Shown: piece by piece, positions 23,342 to 32,293 of the stretch
Position numbering within the stretch: the stretch's first letter is position 1
Layout of the letters: each line of letters begins with the position of its first letter
Assembly: GCA_002452335.1 (NCBI GenBank)
Contig: DKFJ01000009.1
Coordinates: 1-64,000 of the forward strand
DNA: 64,000 nucleotides
Source of the DNA: Deferribacteraceae bacterium UBA6799
Lineage (GTDB): Bacteria > Chrysiogenota > Deferribacteres > Deferribacterales > Geovibrionaceae
Direction of reading: 5' to 3'
The notes under the pieces: model-generated
What the model was told of the DNA's origin: nothing
The model's input: only the letters and a program-made list of their open reading frames with translations
Database searches by the model: none
Program-made: the position numbers and the translations under genes

Positions 23342-26300
23342 TTATAAATAGTCCAGAAGGCTGACAGACATGGTGTAGGCTGTTACCTGAAGAGCAGCCT
23401 CATACGCTGTTTTCGCGAGAGACAGATCTGTTGACGCCTGTATCTTGTCTATGGTGGTCGAGCCTGTGTATTTTGCCTTCAGTTCTTCTGTTGTGGTCAC
23501 GACATTCTCGTTAAAAGTTATTGCGGAATCTACTTTGTTTACACTGTTGCCCACAGAGGTCAGAGCAGAGAGTACCTGTGTCTGAGCCTGCTCGAGCACT
23601 TTCATCTCGTGTTCTATGCCTGATCCTACTGTCGCTGTGAAGTAGTCTGTGGCATAGAGATACCCGGCGTCGTATGACTGATACACGCCGTCTGCCACAA
23701 AATACAGCTCGTTGGCTGAATCCATGGTATAGGTGTTGATCAGTTCTCCGTCATCGCCGGTTATCTTGATTTTCACCAGGTCCCCGCCCTTGGAAACACC
23801 GAGGGTGCTGTTATAATCTCCTGATACCGCCACGTTTGATACTGATGGATCGAAGACAAAACCGAGGCTGTCTCCATCTACCAGTTCGCATGTGACTACG
23901 GAGCTTATACCTTCGTCAGCGAGCTTTTCATTAATATTGGCTACCAGATCCTCATATGTGGGATAGTTTTCGGCGTCCACAGTGATGCTCACTGTTTTTT
24001 CCGAGCCGTCATTATATGCAAAAGTCAGCGTGCGCTCCGCTGAGTTGGCCTCGCTGAGGTCCATAGTGACCGCTGATGAGCTTGTTATGGTGTGCGCCTC
24101 CGCCTTGTTGTAAAAGCCGAGAGAGCCTGACTCATCGCCGGATACTATTATATCGGCGACAATTGCCGTATCTAAAGAGTTAATTGTAATAATTCCATTT
24201 CCGTTCACAGATGCCTGAAACTGGGAGTCCAGACCCTGCGCCACCAGATCGGCATTCAGTTCGTCCACTATTTCCGTGTAGTTGGCGTAGTCGCCTGACG
24301 GAACTGTCAGGGAGAAGCTGTTCCATGTGCCGCCGCTTATGTCGTAATAGTCCACATCCAGAGTGCTGGGAGAGTTCAGCTCCAGATCGGGCTGGGTCTC
24401 AGCGGAGTTGGGTGATGAATCGGACATGCCCATTACATATGATGTCTCTGTATTGTTGTATGAAACGGAGATCTCTGTGTTTCCTGAACCTGTGTCCAGC
24501 TTCAGCGTGCCGTTGTCGTCATATGCCCTCACACCCATGTCCTGAAGTGTCAGGTTGGAGTTGATCTGGGATAATATCTCATTCATCAGGCTGTCGGCGT
24601 CTGTATAGTCTGTCGCCGGAACGTTCACTGTCAGGGTGGTGTAATCTGTGGCTGTGGCGTCTGATTTCAGAACTATGTCGAAACTGACGTCCACGTTTGA
24701 GTAATATTTCAGAGTTTCAGAGTTCCACACCTGATCCTGCTGAAGATAAAACTCGGACTGGTTGTTGTATGTCTGCACCTCGAAGGTGAAGATATCGTTA
24801 TAGTTTCCGGTGAAATCGCCGTCCAGATAGGGGGTGGCTATTTCGTCTCCGTTGTTTTCAGCCCATTCGCTGGGAGCGCCTATGCCCGCTTCCGCTATGT
24901 TGAAGTTGAGCGCTTCGTAAAGGTTATACAGGGATGTGAGCACGTTGACGTTGTCGCCCTTCTCTGTGATGTTCAGGTAGCCGAAGCTGACGTTTGAGTT
25001 AGCCGACATCGCCACTGTGAATGATGTTCCCACGGAGATTTCTCCGAGAGTGATGGAAACGCCGTTGGCTATGTATATCTCGTCCCCTTTGTATGAGTCG
25101 CCCATTATAGGGCTGGATGAGTTATCGTATATAGTGTTGCCTTTTGAGTCTGTCACGGAGATGGTTATGGCTGAAGTGAGTGTATCCACGTTCACGTTCA
25201 CGTTCCATTCATCGTCTCTGGTTCCGTTATAGGTTCCGGAGAGGACCACATTGGTGTCTATCTCTGCATAGCCTATGCCGGAGTTGTTCTCTGTGATGGC
25301 GAATGTGAGACGGCTCTCTCCGCTTCTGAGATCCTGAATCTGGATCTGACCGTTTTCTATGGTGGCATCCACGGCGTTGCCGTAGAGGGTCTCTATGAAC
25401 TCCAGCATGTCGCCGACTCTTTTTTCGCTGGCTTCCGGATAGTTGGTTCCTCTGGCATTGTCAGACTGGAAGTCTGTGCCGATCTTGGTCATCAGGGAAG
25501 TGTCGTCTGTCAGCTCTGTGTTCTGGAGCTTGAAAGACACATCGTAAAGTCCTGCGCCGGAACCGTCCGCAACATTGGCGTATACTGTGAAGCCGAGGTC
25601 GTTGTCCATCAGCGCCTGATTCAGCTTGTCCTGTATAGAGGCGGCGTCATCTGCCGCTGTTACATCTATTTCTACCGCTTCGCCGTTTATATAATATTTA
25701 TATGTGCCGGCCGCTGACATGTCCACGTCTGTGTGAGTTGTGGTGACAGGTCCGGAGAAATCATCATAGGACATGTTGAAAACAGTGTCTGTGCCTGTGG
25801 CGGATATAGTGGACGGTCCGAATCCCAGAGTGTTGTTCTGTGATCCCTCCACGGATATAGTTGTTTCGTCGCCTGTTCTGGTGGAGACGAACATTATATT
25901 GTTTCCGTCAGCCACAGCTGATATCTCTCCGCCGAGCCCCATATCTTCCAGATCACGGTTAATGTCGAAGACCACGTTTTCCATGCTGGCATAGCCTTCC
26001 TGATCCATGGTGATGGTATATTCACGGCTGGCGTATGTCAGTGTGATGCTTCTCTCTTCCTCTGACGCCTCGGACATGTCCAGATTGACCTTGCCGGGGG
26101 ATGTGAGCTGGGCTGTACCAACAGCGTATCCGTTGTGGTCTGTGCCGGAGAACTTGATGCTGTCCGATGTGCATGCGTTAGCGCCGTCTATCTGCGAAAA
26201 TTTTGTTGTCTCGGAGATGGTGAGACCGTTTATGGTGTTTGTTGTTGTTCCTGTTATGGTCCTGTTGGTCTCCATATAGAGATCCTGTCCTGTGACGTTG

Positions 26301-27166
26301 ATGTTCACTGACTGGTTGGAGGCGATCTGAGATGTGATCTGTCCGTCGTCCCCCTGATAGCTGATGTCGTCGCCTGGGACATAATAGAAGTTTATTGTGA
26401 AGTCTTCGCCGTTATTTATGCCGTCAGGGATTACGAATCCTACTCCCAGACCGGTATTGATAACAGTTTCACCTGTATATTCTGTTGTAAGTGTTGTGGA
26501 TGTTCTGTTTCCGGATGATGTGCTCTCGTCTGAGCCGTTGCTGTCCAGCAGCACGGCGTTGTCTTCGCCGTCTGTCATGGTGACGTATGCCACTCCGTCC
26601 AGAACTGTTACGGTAGCTTTATAGTTTCCTTCTTTCAGCTCGGTCATGTCGCTGTAGAGTTTTTTGGTGATCGCTTCTGTACCCGCCTTGGTGGAGGAGA
26701 CAGCGGAAACCTCTCTCTCGCCGCTGGTGAAGGGTTCTGTTCCTGTCTCATATCCGGAGAAGATATATCTGTCCAGATATTGTGTGTTGCCTATGTCCAG
26801 CATAGCCTGATAGATGCTGAGAACTTCGCCTGCCAGAGCCTTGCGGCTCTCGGCGTTCTGTGTGTCGTTCATACCCTGCTCAGCCAGCTCGTTAAGGGCT
26901 GTGGTCAGATATTCGGAAGCTGTCTGAAGAACACTGTCGCCTGTCTCCAGCCATGTCAGGGCGTTCTCAGCATTTCTTTTATACTGGGTCGCCTCATTGG
27001 ACATTATCTGCATGTTGTAGGCTGTGAGATAATAAACAGCGTCATCTTCGGGGTTCAGCAGATTTCTGCCGGCTGAAACCCTTTCGTTAGCCGCTATCAG
27101 ATTTCCGAGAGTCGTGTTGAGACCCTGGGTATACATCATTGAGATCATATTGTTAGTGACTCTCAT
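23342..27166 (-). CDS. flgL: Flagellar hook-filament junction protein FlgL, greatly expanded
   Basis: A 1274-residue hook-associated protein 3. The conserved D0/D1 N-terminus (MRVTNNMISMMYTQGLNTTL..IAANERVSAGRNLLNPEDDAV, residues about 1-145) and C-terminus (about 1180-1274, ending AYTMSVSLLDYL) are clear. Usual FlgL is 300-500 residues. The extra length is a surface-exposed insert holding about five related 85-100-residue modules (near 358-455, 478-560, 820-915, 928-1020 and 1030-1125). They share a MDLSEA..ERTLTFAY, then IN..L.D.G, then SGD.N.TLGF pattern like flagellin-insert (Flagellin_IN) domains. A FlgL-like QIQDLRSGESRLTFAI segment lies near residue 610. It lies 18 bases after flgK. 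Confidence 0.92.
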   Translation of the reverse strand: MRVTNNMISMMYTQGLNTTLGNLIAANERVSAGRNLLNPEDDAVYYLTAYNMQIMSNEATQYKRNAENALTWLETGDSVLQTASEYLTTALNELAEQGMNDTQNAESRKALAGEVLSIYQAMLDIGNTQYLDRYIFSGYETGTEPFTSGEREVSAVSSTKAGTEAITKKLYSDMTELKEGNYKATVTVLDGVAYVTMTDGEDNAVLLDSNGSDESTSSGNRTSTTLTTEYTGETVINTGLGVGFVIPDGINNGEDFTINFYYVPGDDISYQGDDGQITSQIASNQSVNINVTGQDLYMETNRTITGTTTNTINGLTISETTKFSQIDGANACTSDSIKFSGTDHNGYAVGTAQLTSPGKVNLDMSEASEEERSITLTYASREYTITMDQEGYASMENVVFDINRDLEDMGLGGEISAVADGNNIMFVSTRTGDETTISVEGSQNNTLGFGPSTISATGTDTVFNMSYDDFSGPVTTTHTDVDMSAAGTYKYYINGEAVEIDVTAADDAASIQDKLNQALMDNDLGFTVYANVADGSGAGLYDVSFKLQNTELTDDTSLMTKIGTDFQSDNARGTNYPEASEKRVGDMLEFIETLYGNAVDATIENGQIQIQDLRSGESRLTFAITENNSGIGYAEIDTNVVLSGTYNGTRDDEWNVNVNVDTLTSAITISVTDSKGNTIYDNSSSPIMGDSYKGDEIYIANGVSITLGEISVGTSFTVAMSANSNVSFGYLNITEKGDNVNVLTSLYNLYEALNFNIAEAGIGAPSEWAENNGDEIATPYLDGDFTGNYNDIFTFEVQTYNNQSEFYLQQDQVWNSETLKYYSNVDVSFDIVLKSDATATDYTTLTVNVPATDYTDADSLMNEILSQINSNLTLQDMGVRAYDDNGTLKLDTGSGNTEISVSYNNTETSYVMGMSDSSPNSAETQPDLELNSPSTLDVDYYDISGGTWNSFSLTVPSGDYANYTEIVDELNADLVAQGLDSQFQASVNGNGIITINSLDTAIVADIIVSGDESGSLGFYNKAEAHTITSSSAVTMDLSEANSAERTLTFAYNDGSEKTVSITVDAENYPTYEDLVANINEKLADEGISSVVTCELVDGDSLGFVFDPSVSNVAVSGDYNSTLGVSKGGDLVKIKITGDDGELINTYTMDSANELYFVADGVYQSYDAGYLYATDYFTATVGSGIEHEMKVLEQAQTQVLSALTSVGNSVNKVDSAITFNENVVTTTEELKAKYTGSTTIDKIQASTDLSLAKTAYEAALQVTAYTMSVSLLDYL

Positions 27167-27184
27167 GGCTTATCTCCTGACCTG

Positions 27185-28942
27185 TTATCTGCCGCCGGTG
27201 CCGAGACCGTTGACCATCTTGTCCAGCATCTCGTCTATCACCGTGATAAATCTTGCGCTTGCCTCATATGCTCTCTGGAATTTCATAATGTTTGTGAGCT
27301 CTTCATCCAGAGACACGCCTGATATGCTTTCCAGCTTCAGTTCATATTCATCCACCGCATTCTGTTTGGTGGCTGTGTATACATCCGCTGTTGATTTGTC
27401 TGTGGCTATTTCCGAAACAAAAAGGGCATAAAAACCGTCCATCGTAACGCTGGAACCCTCGAAAAGGCTCTCTGATTTCAGAGCAGCGATATTGGCTGCG
27501 TTGGAGTTATCGCCCACAACGCCTGTGGTGGATGTAGCCAGATAGGAAATGTTGTTCGCCACCAGAGATGAAACATCTATGTCTGATGCGTCTTTTCCGG
27601 TGAAGAAACCGTATGTTCCTGAAGCAACCAGAAAACCGGATGTGTCCTCAGCAAAGGTGAAGGTGTATCCTGATTCTGATGTTATCTTTATGGTATTGTC
27701 TTCCGACAGAGACGCCTGAACAAGCCCTCCGTTCGGGTTGCCGTCTGCGTATGATATCTTGTCTATTATAGATTTAAGACTGTCTGTCTCCGGGTCTATC
27801 TCTATATCGAGGTTGTCCACAAGGTTTCCCTCGCTGTCGTATACGGCTATACGCATTACCCCGTTGGTTATCTCGGATGTGCCGAAACTTCCTGCGGCGG
27901 AGTTCAAAGCGTAAGTGGCGTTAGGTACGCCGTTCGATGATGTTATCTGTGTGAGCTGTTCTGTACCCTGACCCACGGAGTGCAGTTCGTTTGTGGATGT
28001 TATCAGCACGGACGCCAGTTCGTTCAGAGAGTCCATGTATCCCTGAAGCACATCATCACGCAGGTCCACATAAGCCCCGATCACGCCGGATTTGAATGAG
28101 CTGGTGATATCCACTCCCTCTGTTCTGGAGTCTGATGTGTTCCAGTAAATGCTGTATGTGTTGTCCTCGCCGGATGCCTGGACAGCGCTGAGTGTGAACG
28201 ACTGACCGTCGTCAACCAGTGTGTGTCCGTTGATATATACCGATATCTGGCCGTTGGCATCCTCACTGGAGTTGAAGTTGGTATACTTTGCCAGTTCGTT
28301 CAGCAGATTTTCCCTGTTGTCTCTGAGGTCGTTGGCGGAAACGCCTGTGACCTCTATAGCGGCTATCTCTCCGTTGAGATACGCTATATTCTCGGATATC
28401 TCGTTTATCCTGGCAACATATGCCGCAATCTGATCGTTGCATGAGCTCTGGAGCTCTTCCAGCTCGCCGTAGCTCGCCCTGAGCTTCTCTGCCAGAATAG
28501 CGGCTGTCTCCACAACGGTCTGTTTTTTGATCTCCGCTTCGTCGGATTCGTCCGTGGCGGTGTTTGCCAGGTCGCTCCACGCGTCGAAATAGTCTGACAT
28601 AGCCTCGCCCAGACCGGATCCGTCCTCAAGCTCGTTGAAGTATATTTCTACGGCTTCCAGCTCGTCCTGCATGGTGGAATAGTAGTAGAGATCGGAACTC
28701 TCAGTTCTGAGTGTGGCTGCCAGCAGGCTGTCGTAAACCTGTGTAACGTCCTCTATGGTAACACCGGTGCCGAACACACCGTTAGCTGTCACTTGTGACA
28801 GTGATGTGGTGAGTGAGACCCGCTGGCGAGTGTATCCTTCTGTTTCTATGTTTGTGATGTTGTTACCGGCAACGTTGATCTGCGCCTGTGTGGCGAACAG
28901 ACCCGACACTCCGGTTGATAACATTGTTAACAGGTTTGACAT
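27185..28942 (-). CDS. flgK: Flagellar hook-associated protein FlgK
   Basis: A 585-residue HAP1. The N-terminus LLTMLSTGVSGLFATQAQINVAGNNITNIETEGYTRQRV carries the flagellar rod/hook signature, and the C-terminus ends SLDEELTNIMKFQRAYEASARFITVIDEMLDKMVNGLG. The central region (about 150-500) is the variable domain and includes a NNISYL..TTGVVGDNSNA stretch. It lies between flgN and the giant flgL, so the pair build the hook-filament junction. Length is slightly above the usual 450-560. Confidence 0.96.
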   Translation of the reverse strand: MSNLLTMLSTGVSGLFATQAQINVAGNNITNIETEGYTRQRVSLTTSLSQVTANGVFGTGVTIEDVTQVYDSLLAATLRTESSDLYYYSTMQDELEAVEIYFNELEDGSGLGEAMSDYFDAWSDLANTATDESDEAEIKKQTVVETAAILAEKLRASYGELEELQSSCNDQIAAYVARINEISENIAYLNGEIAAIEVTGVSANDLRDNRENLLNELAKYTNFNSSEDANGQISVYINGHTLVDDGQSFTLSAVQASGEDNTYSIYWNTSDSRTEGVDITSSFKSGVIGAYVDLRDDVLQGYMDSLNELASVLITSTNELHSVGQGTEQLTQITSSNGVPNATYALNSAAGSFGTSEITNGVMRIAVYDSEGNLVDNLDIEIDPETDSLKSIIDKISYADGNPNGGLVQASLSEDNTIKITSESGYTFTFAEDTSGFLVASGTYGFFTGKDASDIDVSSLVANNISYLATSTTGVVGDNSNAANIAALKSESLFEGSSVTMDGFYALFVSEIATDKSTADVYTATKQNAVDEYELKLESISGVSLDEELTNIMKFQRAYEASARFITVIDEMLDKMVNGLGTGGR

Positions 28943-28966
28943 GGCTGACTCCTTGTGTCCTTACAC

Positions 28967-29446
28967 TTAACCTGTCTGACAGATGGTGGATGTTCTGACA
29001 GTTTTGTACGCTTTGTTCATGCTGTAGGTGTTTCTGCCGCCCACGCCCAGCTTTGTGAAAAGCCCGTTGATGAGAGACATATTTGATTTGAAGAGGATCT
29101 TCAGCGCTGTGTTCAGCGATGTCACTTCTTTTGTAAGGTCCATCAGCTCGTTTCTGAGAGCCATCAGCTCTTCGGAGTATTCCCCCGCCATGTCTCTGGC
29201 GATGGTCTCCACGCGCAGTCCGTCTATTCCGCTCTCTTTTTCTATTCTGCGGATACAGTTGACGAATGCCTCGCTGAGAAACTTCTCTTTATATGTGAGA
29301 GTGTCTTTTGCCTTAGCAAGCTCGTTTGTGAGTTTGGAATCCCATTTGATAGCCGCCTGTTTCTCTTCCTTCAGGATAGAGACCATTTCTGTGTACAGCT
29401 TGATCTGGGACTGCATTATTTCGATTAAAGCGGTGATGTTTTCCAT
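28967..29446 (-). CDS. flgN: FlgN-family export chaperone
   Basis: A 159-residue helical protein with the FlgN layout: ENITALIEIMQSQIKLYTEMVSIL.EEKQAAIKWDSKLTNELAKAKDTL, a coiled-coil middle, and a C-terminal region ending YSMNKAYKTVRTS. FlgN binds FlgK and FlgL and delivers them to the flagellar export gate. It sits directly between flgM and flgK, which supports the call more than sequence alone. An imperfect inverted repeat lies between it and flgM (about 29543-29565). Confidence 0.85.
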   Translation of the reverse strand: MENITALIEIMQSQIKLYTEMVSILKEEKQAAIKWDSKLTNELAKAKDTLTYKEKFLSEAFVNCIRRIEKESGIDGLRVETIARDMAGEYSEELMALRNELMDLTKEVTSLNTALKILFKSNMSLINGLFTKLGVGGRNTYSMNKAYKTVRTSTICQTG

Positions 29447-29564
29447 CTCATACCTCCGTTTGGTACGGTAGTTATGAGATACAGAAGAATTAACGGGTTA
29501 TGATAAGTTTTTAGATTGAAAGTTCAGCGAAGCGCTAAACACTATGCCCCTATGGGCGATAGTA

Positions 29565-29864
29565 TTAGAACAGTCCGTCTATGGCTGTCTGAACTATTTT
29601 TTCCGCAATCTGCTGTCCGGACACGTTGTACTGGCCGCTTTCGATTTTGCTTTTCAGCTCAGCTACCAGTTCTGTCCTGACCTCAGGTGTGCTCTGAAGG
29701 CTGCTTTTCATGCCTGCCAGCTCCTTAGCGCTATCAGAGAGTGATACGGAATCAGATGCCGATGTGTTTTCGGATACGGAGGAGCCGGAAGAAACTTTTT
29801 TCTTCTCTGCTGTGTCGTTCAGTTTGTTTAAGCCAGCTTGAGTGGCTTGTTGTTCAATTCTCAT
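29565..29864 (-). CDS. flgM: Anti-sigma-28 factor FlgM
   Basis: A 99-residue protein. The Ser/Ala/Lys-rich disordered N-terminus and the C-terminal helices VSLSDSAKELAGMKSSLQSTPEVRTELVAELKSKIESGQYNVSGQQIAEKIVQTAI match FlgM, in particular the V..LK..IESGQY.V....IA.K signature. FlgM holds FliA inactive until it is exported through the finished hook. A near-consensus sigma-28 promoter precedes it, giving the usual feedback. GGAGG sits before the start. Confidence 0.93.
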   Translation of the reverse strand: MRIEQQATQAGLNKLNDTAEKKKVSSGSSVSENTSASDSVSLSDSAKELAGMKSSLQSTPEVRTELVAELKSKIESGQYNVSGQQIAEKIVQTAIDGLF

Positions 29865-29887
29865 TTTCAGCCTCCGGTACCTAATCC

Positions 29888-29914
29888 ATATCGGAATCTT
29901 TCTCTAAAACTTTA
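29888..29914 (-). promoter_or_regulatory. Sigma-28 (FliA) promoter of flgM-flgN-flgK-flgL-fliW-csrA
   Basis: Read on the minus strand: TAAAGTTT (-35), then a 15-base interval measured from TAAA, then TCCGATAT (-10). The flagellar sigma-28 consensus is TAAAGTTT-N11-GCCGATAA. It lies 24 bases before the flgM start codon. Confidence 0.8.
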
Positions 29915-29979
29915 GCAGTTTTCGCCTGGTTTATCCAGTAAAAAAACTTTTTCCCCGTCTACCCTGTACTCATATTCTT

Positions 29980-30381
29980 CTAGTTAATTCCTGTTATATC
30001 AGAAGCAACATCCGTGCCATTAATTTGCTGTCTTAATCTGAGAAAATCGTCTGTGGAAGTAGCTGTTTTTTCCCCTCTGGGGAAATTATTTCCTTCGTTC
30101 TCAGAAACATATTTGCTCATGTTGTCATACATCATCTTGGAGAGCCCCACGCTGCCGGTTTTTGTGAAGTCGGCGGCTATCTGTCCGTGAAGCATCTGGG
30201 TGAATATCTGCTCTCCCTGATTCTTCTTTATCAGTCCTCCGTCCAGAGACGATACTGTCTCCTGCATCACGTCGAACACTTTGGACAGGAAGAAGGACTC
30301 GAAGCCGTCACAGGCTTTTTTCAGTTTTTCATTTTTGTCGTGTGTGTAGTTCAGCGAGTTTTCAAGTACCGCGAGATCCAT
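29980..30381 (-). CDS. flgJ: Flagellar rod-binding protein, FlgJ N-domain type
   Basis: A 133-residue single-domain FlgJ. The signature KKACDGFESFFLSKVFDVMQETVS..GGLIKKNQGEQIFTQMLHGQIAADFTKTGSVGLSKMMYDNM covers most of the protein. The C-terminal peptidoglycan hydrolase domain of enterobacterial FlgJ is absent, as in many other phyla, so another enzyme must open the wall. The start codon overlaps the flgI stop by one base. Confidence 0.92.
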   Translation of the reverse strand: MDLAVLENSLNYTHDKNEKLKKACDGFESFFLSKVFDVMQETVSSLDGGLIKKNQGEQIFTQMLHGQIAADFTKTGSVGLSKMMYDNMSKYVSENEGNNFPRGEKTATSTDDFLRLRQQINGTDVASDITGIN

Positions 30382-31475
30382 TACATCACCTGTAATTCGC
30401 CGTGCAGAGCGCCGGCTGATTTTATCGCCTGAAGTATGGAGATCAGGTCTCTGGGGGTTACCCCTATGGAGTTCAGCGCTTTTACCAGGTCGCTTATGCT
30501 TACGCCTTCGGGAACAACCATCAGCTTAGCGTTCTCTTCTGTCACTGTAATGTCGGTCTGCTGGTTGGTCTGTGTGGTTGTGTCGCCCAGGAAGTTCTGG
30601 TCTTTGTTCACTTCAACTGTGGAGTTGATATTGATGGTCAGATTGCCGTGAGATACGGCGACTGTGTTGATGCGCACGTCAGCGCCCATCACTATAGTGC
30701 CGGTGCGTTCGTCCACAACTACCTTGGCGAGGTTGCTGGGCTCTATCTGAGCGTTCAGCACTGTGTCCAGATAAACATAATAGTCGGATGTCTTGTCTCT
30801 GGGCACTATCACCTGAACTGTGGTGGGTGATGTGATCGACGCCACGTTGGAGCCTATCAGGCTGTTGATGGCGTTCTTTGCCTTCACTATGTCGGACAGA
30901 TTGCTCTGTTTGAAGTTAAGTGTAATGTTTGTCTCGTCCATGTTATAGGGAACTTCTTTCTCCACTATGGCGCCGTTGGGTATCATGCCCACTGTCGGAT
31001 GGTTTTTGATAGTTCCGGCTCCTGCCGCAGCCACGTTCATTCCGCCCACGGAAACAGGACCCTGTCCCACTGCGTATACCTGTCCGTTAGCGGCGGAGAG
31101 GGGAGTCATCAGCAGAGTACCGCCCTCCAGACTCTTTGAGTCGCCCACGGAGGAGACCACCACGTCCACCTTGGAACCGGGACGGGCGAAGGGTGTCAGC
31201 TTGGCTGTCACCATTACGGCGGCGACGTTCTTCACCTTTACGGCGTTCTTGTCCACTGTTATTCCCATTCTTTCCATCATGTTCACCAGAGACTGAACGG
31301 TGAAATCGGTTCCGCTCTTGTCTCCTGTGCCGTTCAGACCGACCACCAGACCATATCCGATGAGCTGGTTGTCTCTGATGCCCTCCACGTTGGAGATGTC
31401 TCTGATTTTAACCAGAGCCAAAGCGCTCTGAGCTGTTATTAATAGTATTGCGGCGGTTATAAGCAGTCTTTTCAC
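30381..31475 (-). CDS. flgI: Flagellar P-ring protein FlgI
   Basis: A 364-residue periplasmic protein with a signal peptide (MKRLLITAAILLITAQSALA). It continues with VKIRDISNVEGIRDNQLIGYGLVVGLNGTGDKSGTDFTVQSL, the family hallmark, and the C-terminal DLVKALNSIGVTPRDLISILQAIKSAGALHGEL. It forms the peptidoglycan-level bushing around the rod. It overlaps flgJ and lies 11 bases after flgH. Confidence 0.97.
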   Translation of the reverse strand: MKRLLITAAILLITAQSALALVKIRDISNVEGIRDNQLIGYGLVVGLNGTGDKSGTDFTVQSLVNMMERMGITVDKNAVKVKNVAAVMVTAKLTPFARPGSKVDVVVSSVGDSKSLEGGTLLMTPLSAANGQVYAVGQGPVSVGGMNVAAAGAGTIKNHPTVGMIPNGAIVEKEVPYNMDETNITLNFKQSNLSDIVKAKNAINSLIGSNVASITSPTTVQVIVPRDKTSDYYVYLDTVLNAQIEPSNLAKVVVDERTGTIVMGADVRINTVAVSHGNLTININSTVEVNKDQNFLGDTTTQTNQQTDITVTEENAKLMVVPEGVSISDLVKALNSIGVTPRDLISILQAIKSAGALHGELQVM

Positions 31476-31486
31476 GTTGTTCCCCC

Positions 31487-32203
31487 TTAGAAAGGCATGA
31501 TCCAGTTAAGCAGTGTGAGCAGCCAGCCGGGCTTGTTGGCGTCTGTCAGCATGCCGGATCCGCTGTAGGCTATCTTGGCATCGGCTATGGATGTCGAGTT
31601 CACTGTGTTGCTGGCGTCTATATCTTTCTGGCGGACAATTCCGCTGAGTGTTATCGTCTGTTTCTCGTTGTCCACTATGATCTCTCTGTGTCCCTCTATC
31701 ACCAGGTTTCCGGAGGGGAGAACCTGTGTCACTCTGGCGGCTATTGTGCCTGTGATGGTGTCGGCTTTGGATTTGGTTCCGTTGCCTGTGAACGTGCTGG
31801 ATGAGCTGAGGTCGTTGTCCAGGCTGAGCGGGTTGCCTGTGCCGAGGAAGTTGCTTACGCCCAGATTGGTTCCCATTCCCAGCAGACTGGTGAGGGTGGA
31901 TGAGTTAGCTGAAGATTTGCTGGTGTTTGTGGAGTTGGAGTTGGAAGCGGCGGTGCTCTCCACTATGTTCACAGTCAGGATGTCGCCTATGTGTCTGCCT
32001 TTATAGTCCAGAAACAGACTGCCCTGCGCTCCTGTTTCGTTCCACAGCGAGGCGGATGGTTTCTGATCTTCCTGCATTTTTTTATAATCTTCGAGTTCCT
32101 TACGATAGCTGTTTGTCAGCGCGTCGTTCTGAAACTCCTGTTTTTTGGCGCATCCGGTGGTGGTTATGATAACTGCCATAAGCAGAAGAACCGCTCTTTT
32201 CAT
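31487..32203 (-). CDS. flgH: Flagellar L-ring lipoprotein FlgH
   Basis: A 238-residue lipoprotein with lipobox TTGC (Cys18). It continues with the FlgH blocks SLFLDYKGRHIGDILTVNIVE, KADTITGTIAARVTQVLPSGNLVIEGHREI and SNTVNSTSIADAKIAYSGSGMLTDANKPGWLLTLLNWIMPF. It forms the outer-membrane ring, so the cell has an outer membrane. A 90-base gap from flgA contains a perfect eight-base hairpin next to its ribosome site. Confidence 0.97.
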   Translation of the reverse strand: MKRAVLLLMAVIITTTGCAKKQEFQNDALTNSYRKELEDYKKMQEDQKPSASLWNETGAQGSLFLDYKGRHIGDILTVNIVESTAASNSNSTNTSKSSANSSTLTSLLGMGTNLGVSNFLGTGNPLSLDNDLSSSSTFTGNGTKSKADTITGTIAARVTQVLPSGNLVIEGHREIIVDNEKQTITLSGIVRQKDIDASNTVNSTSIADAKIAYSGSGMLTDANKPGWLLTLLNWIMPF

Positions 32204-32216
32204 AGTTCTTACCTCA

Positions 32217-32243
32217 TGATAAGTCTTTTCATGTTACTTATCA
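32217..32243 (-). promoter_or_regulatory. Hairpin abutting the flgH ribosome-binding site
   Basis: TGATAAGT and ACTTATCA arms, perfect over eight bases with an 11-base loop, lie in the flgA-flgH gap. On the minus strand the hairpin ends three bases before the GAGGTAAG ribosome site of flgH. It may affect processing or translation of the flgHIJ part of the operon. Confidence 0.45.
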
Positions 32244-32293
32244 AAAACTATGCCAGAAATATGGGAAAATTAAGGAGGGTTGACAGTCAAGTG

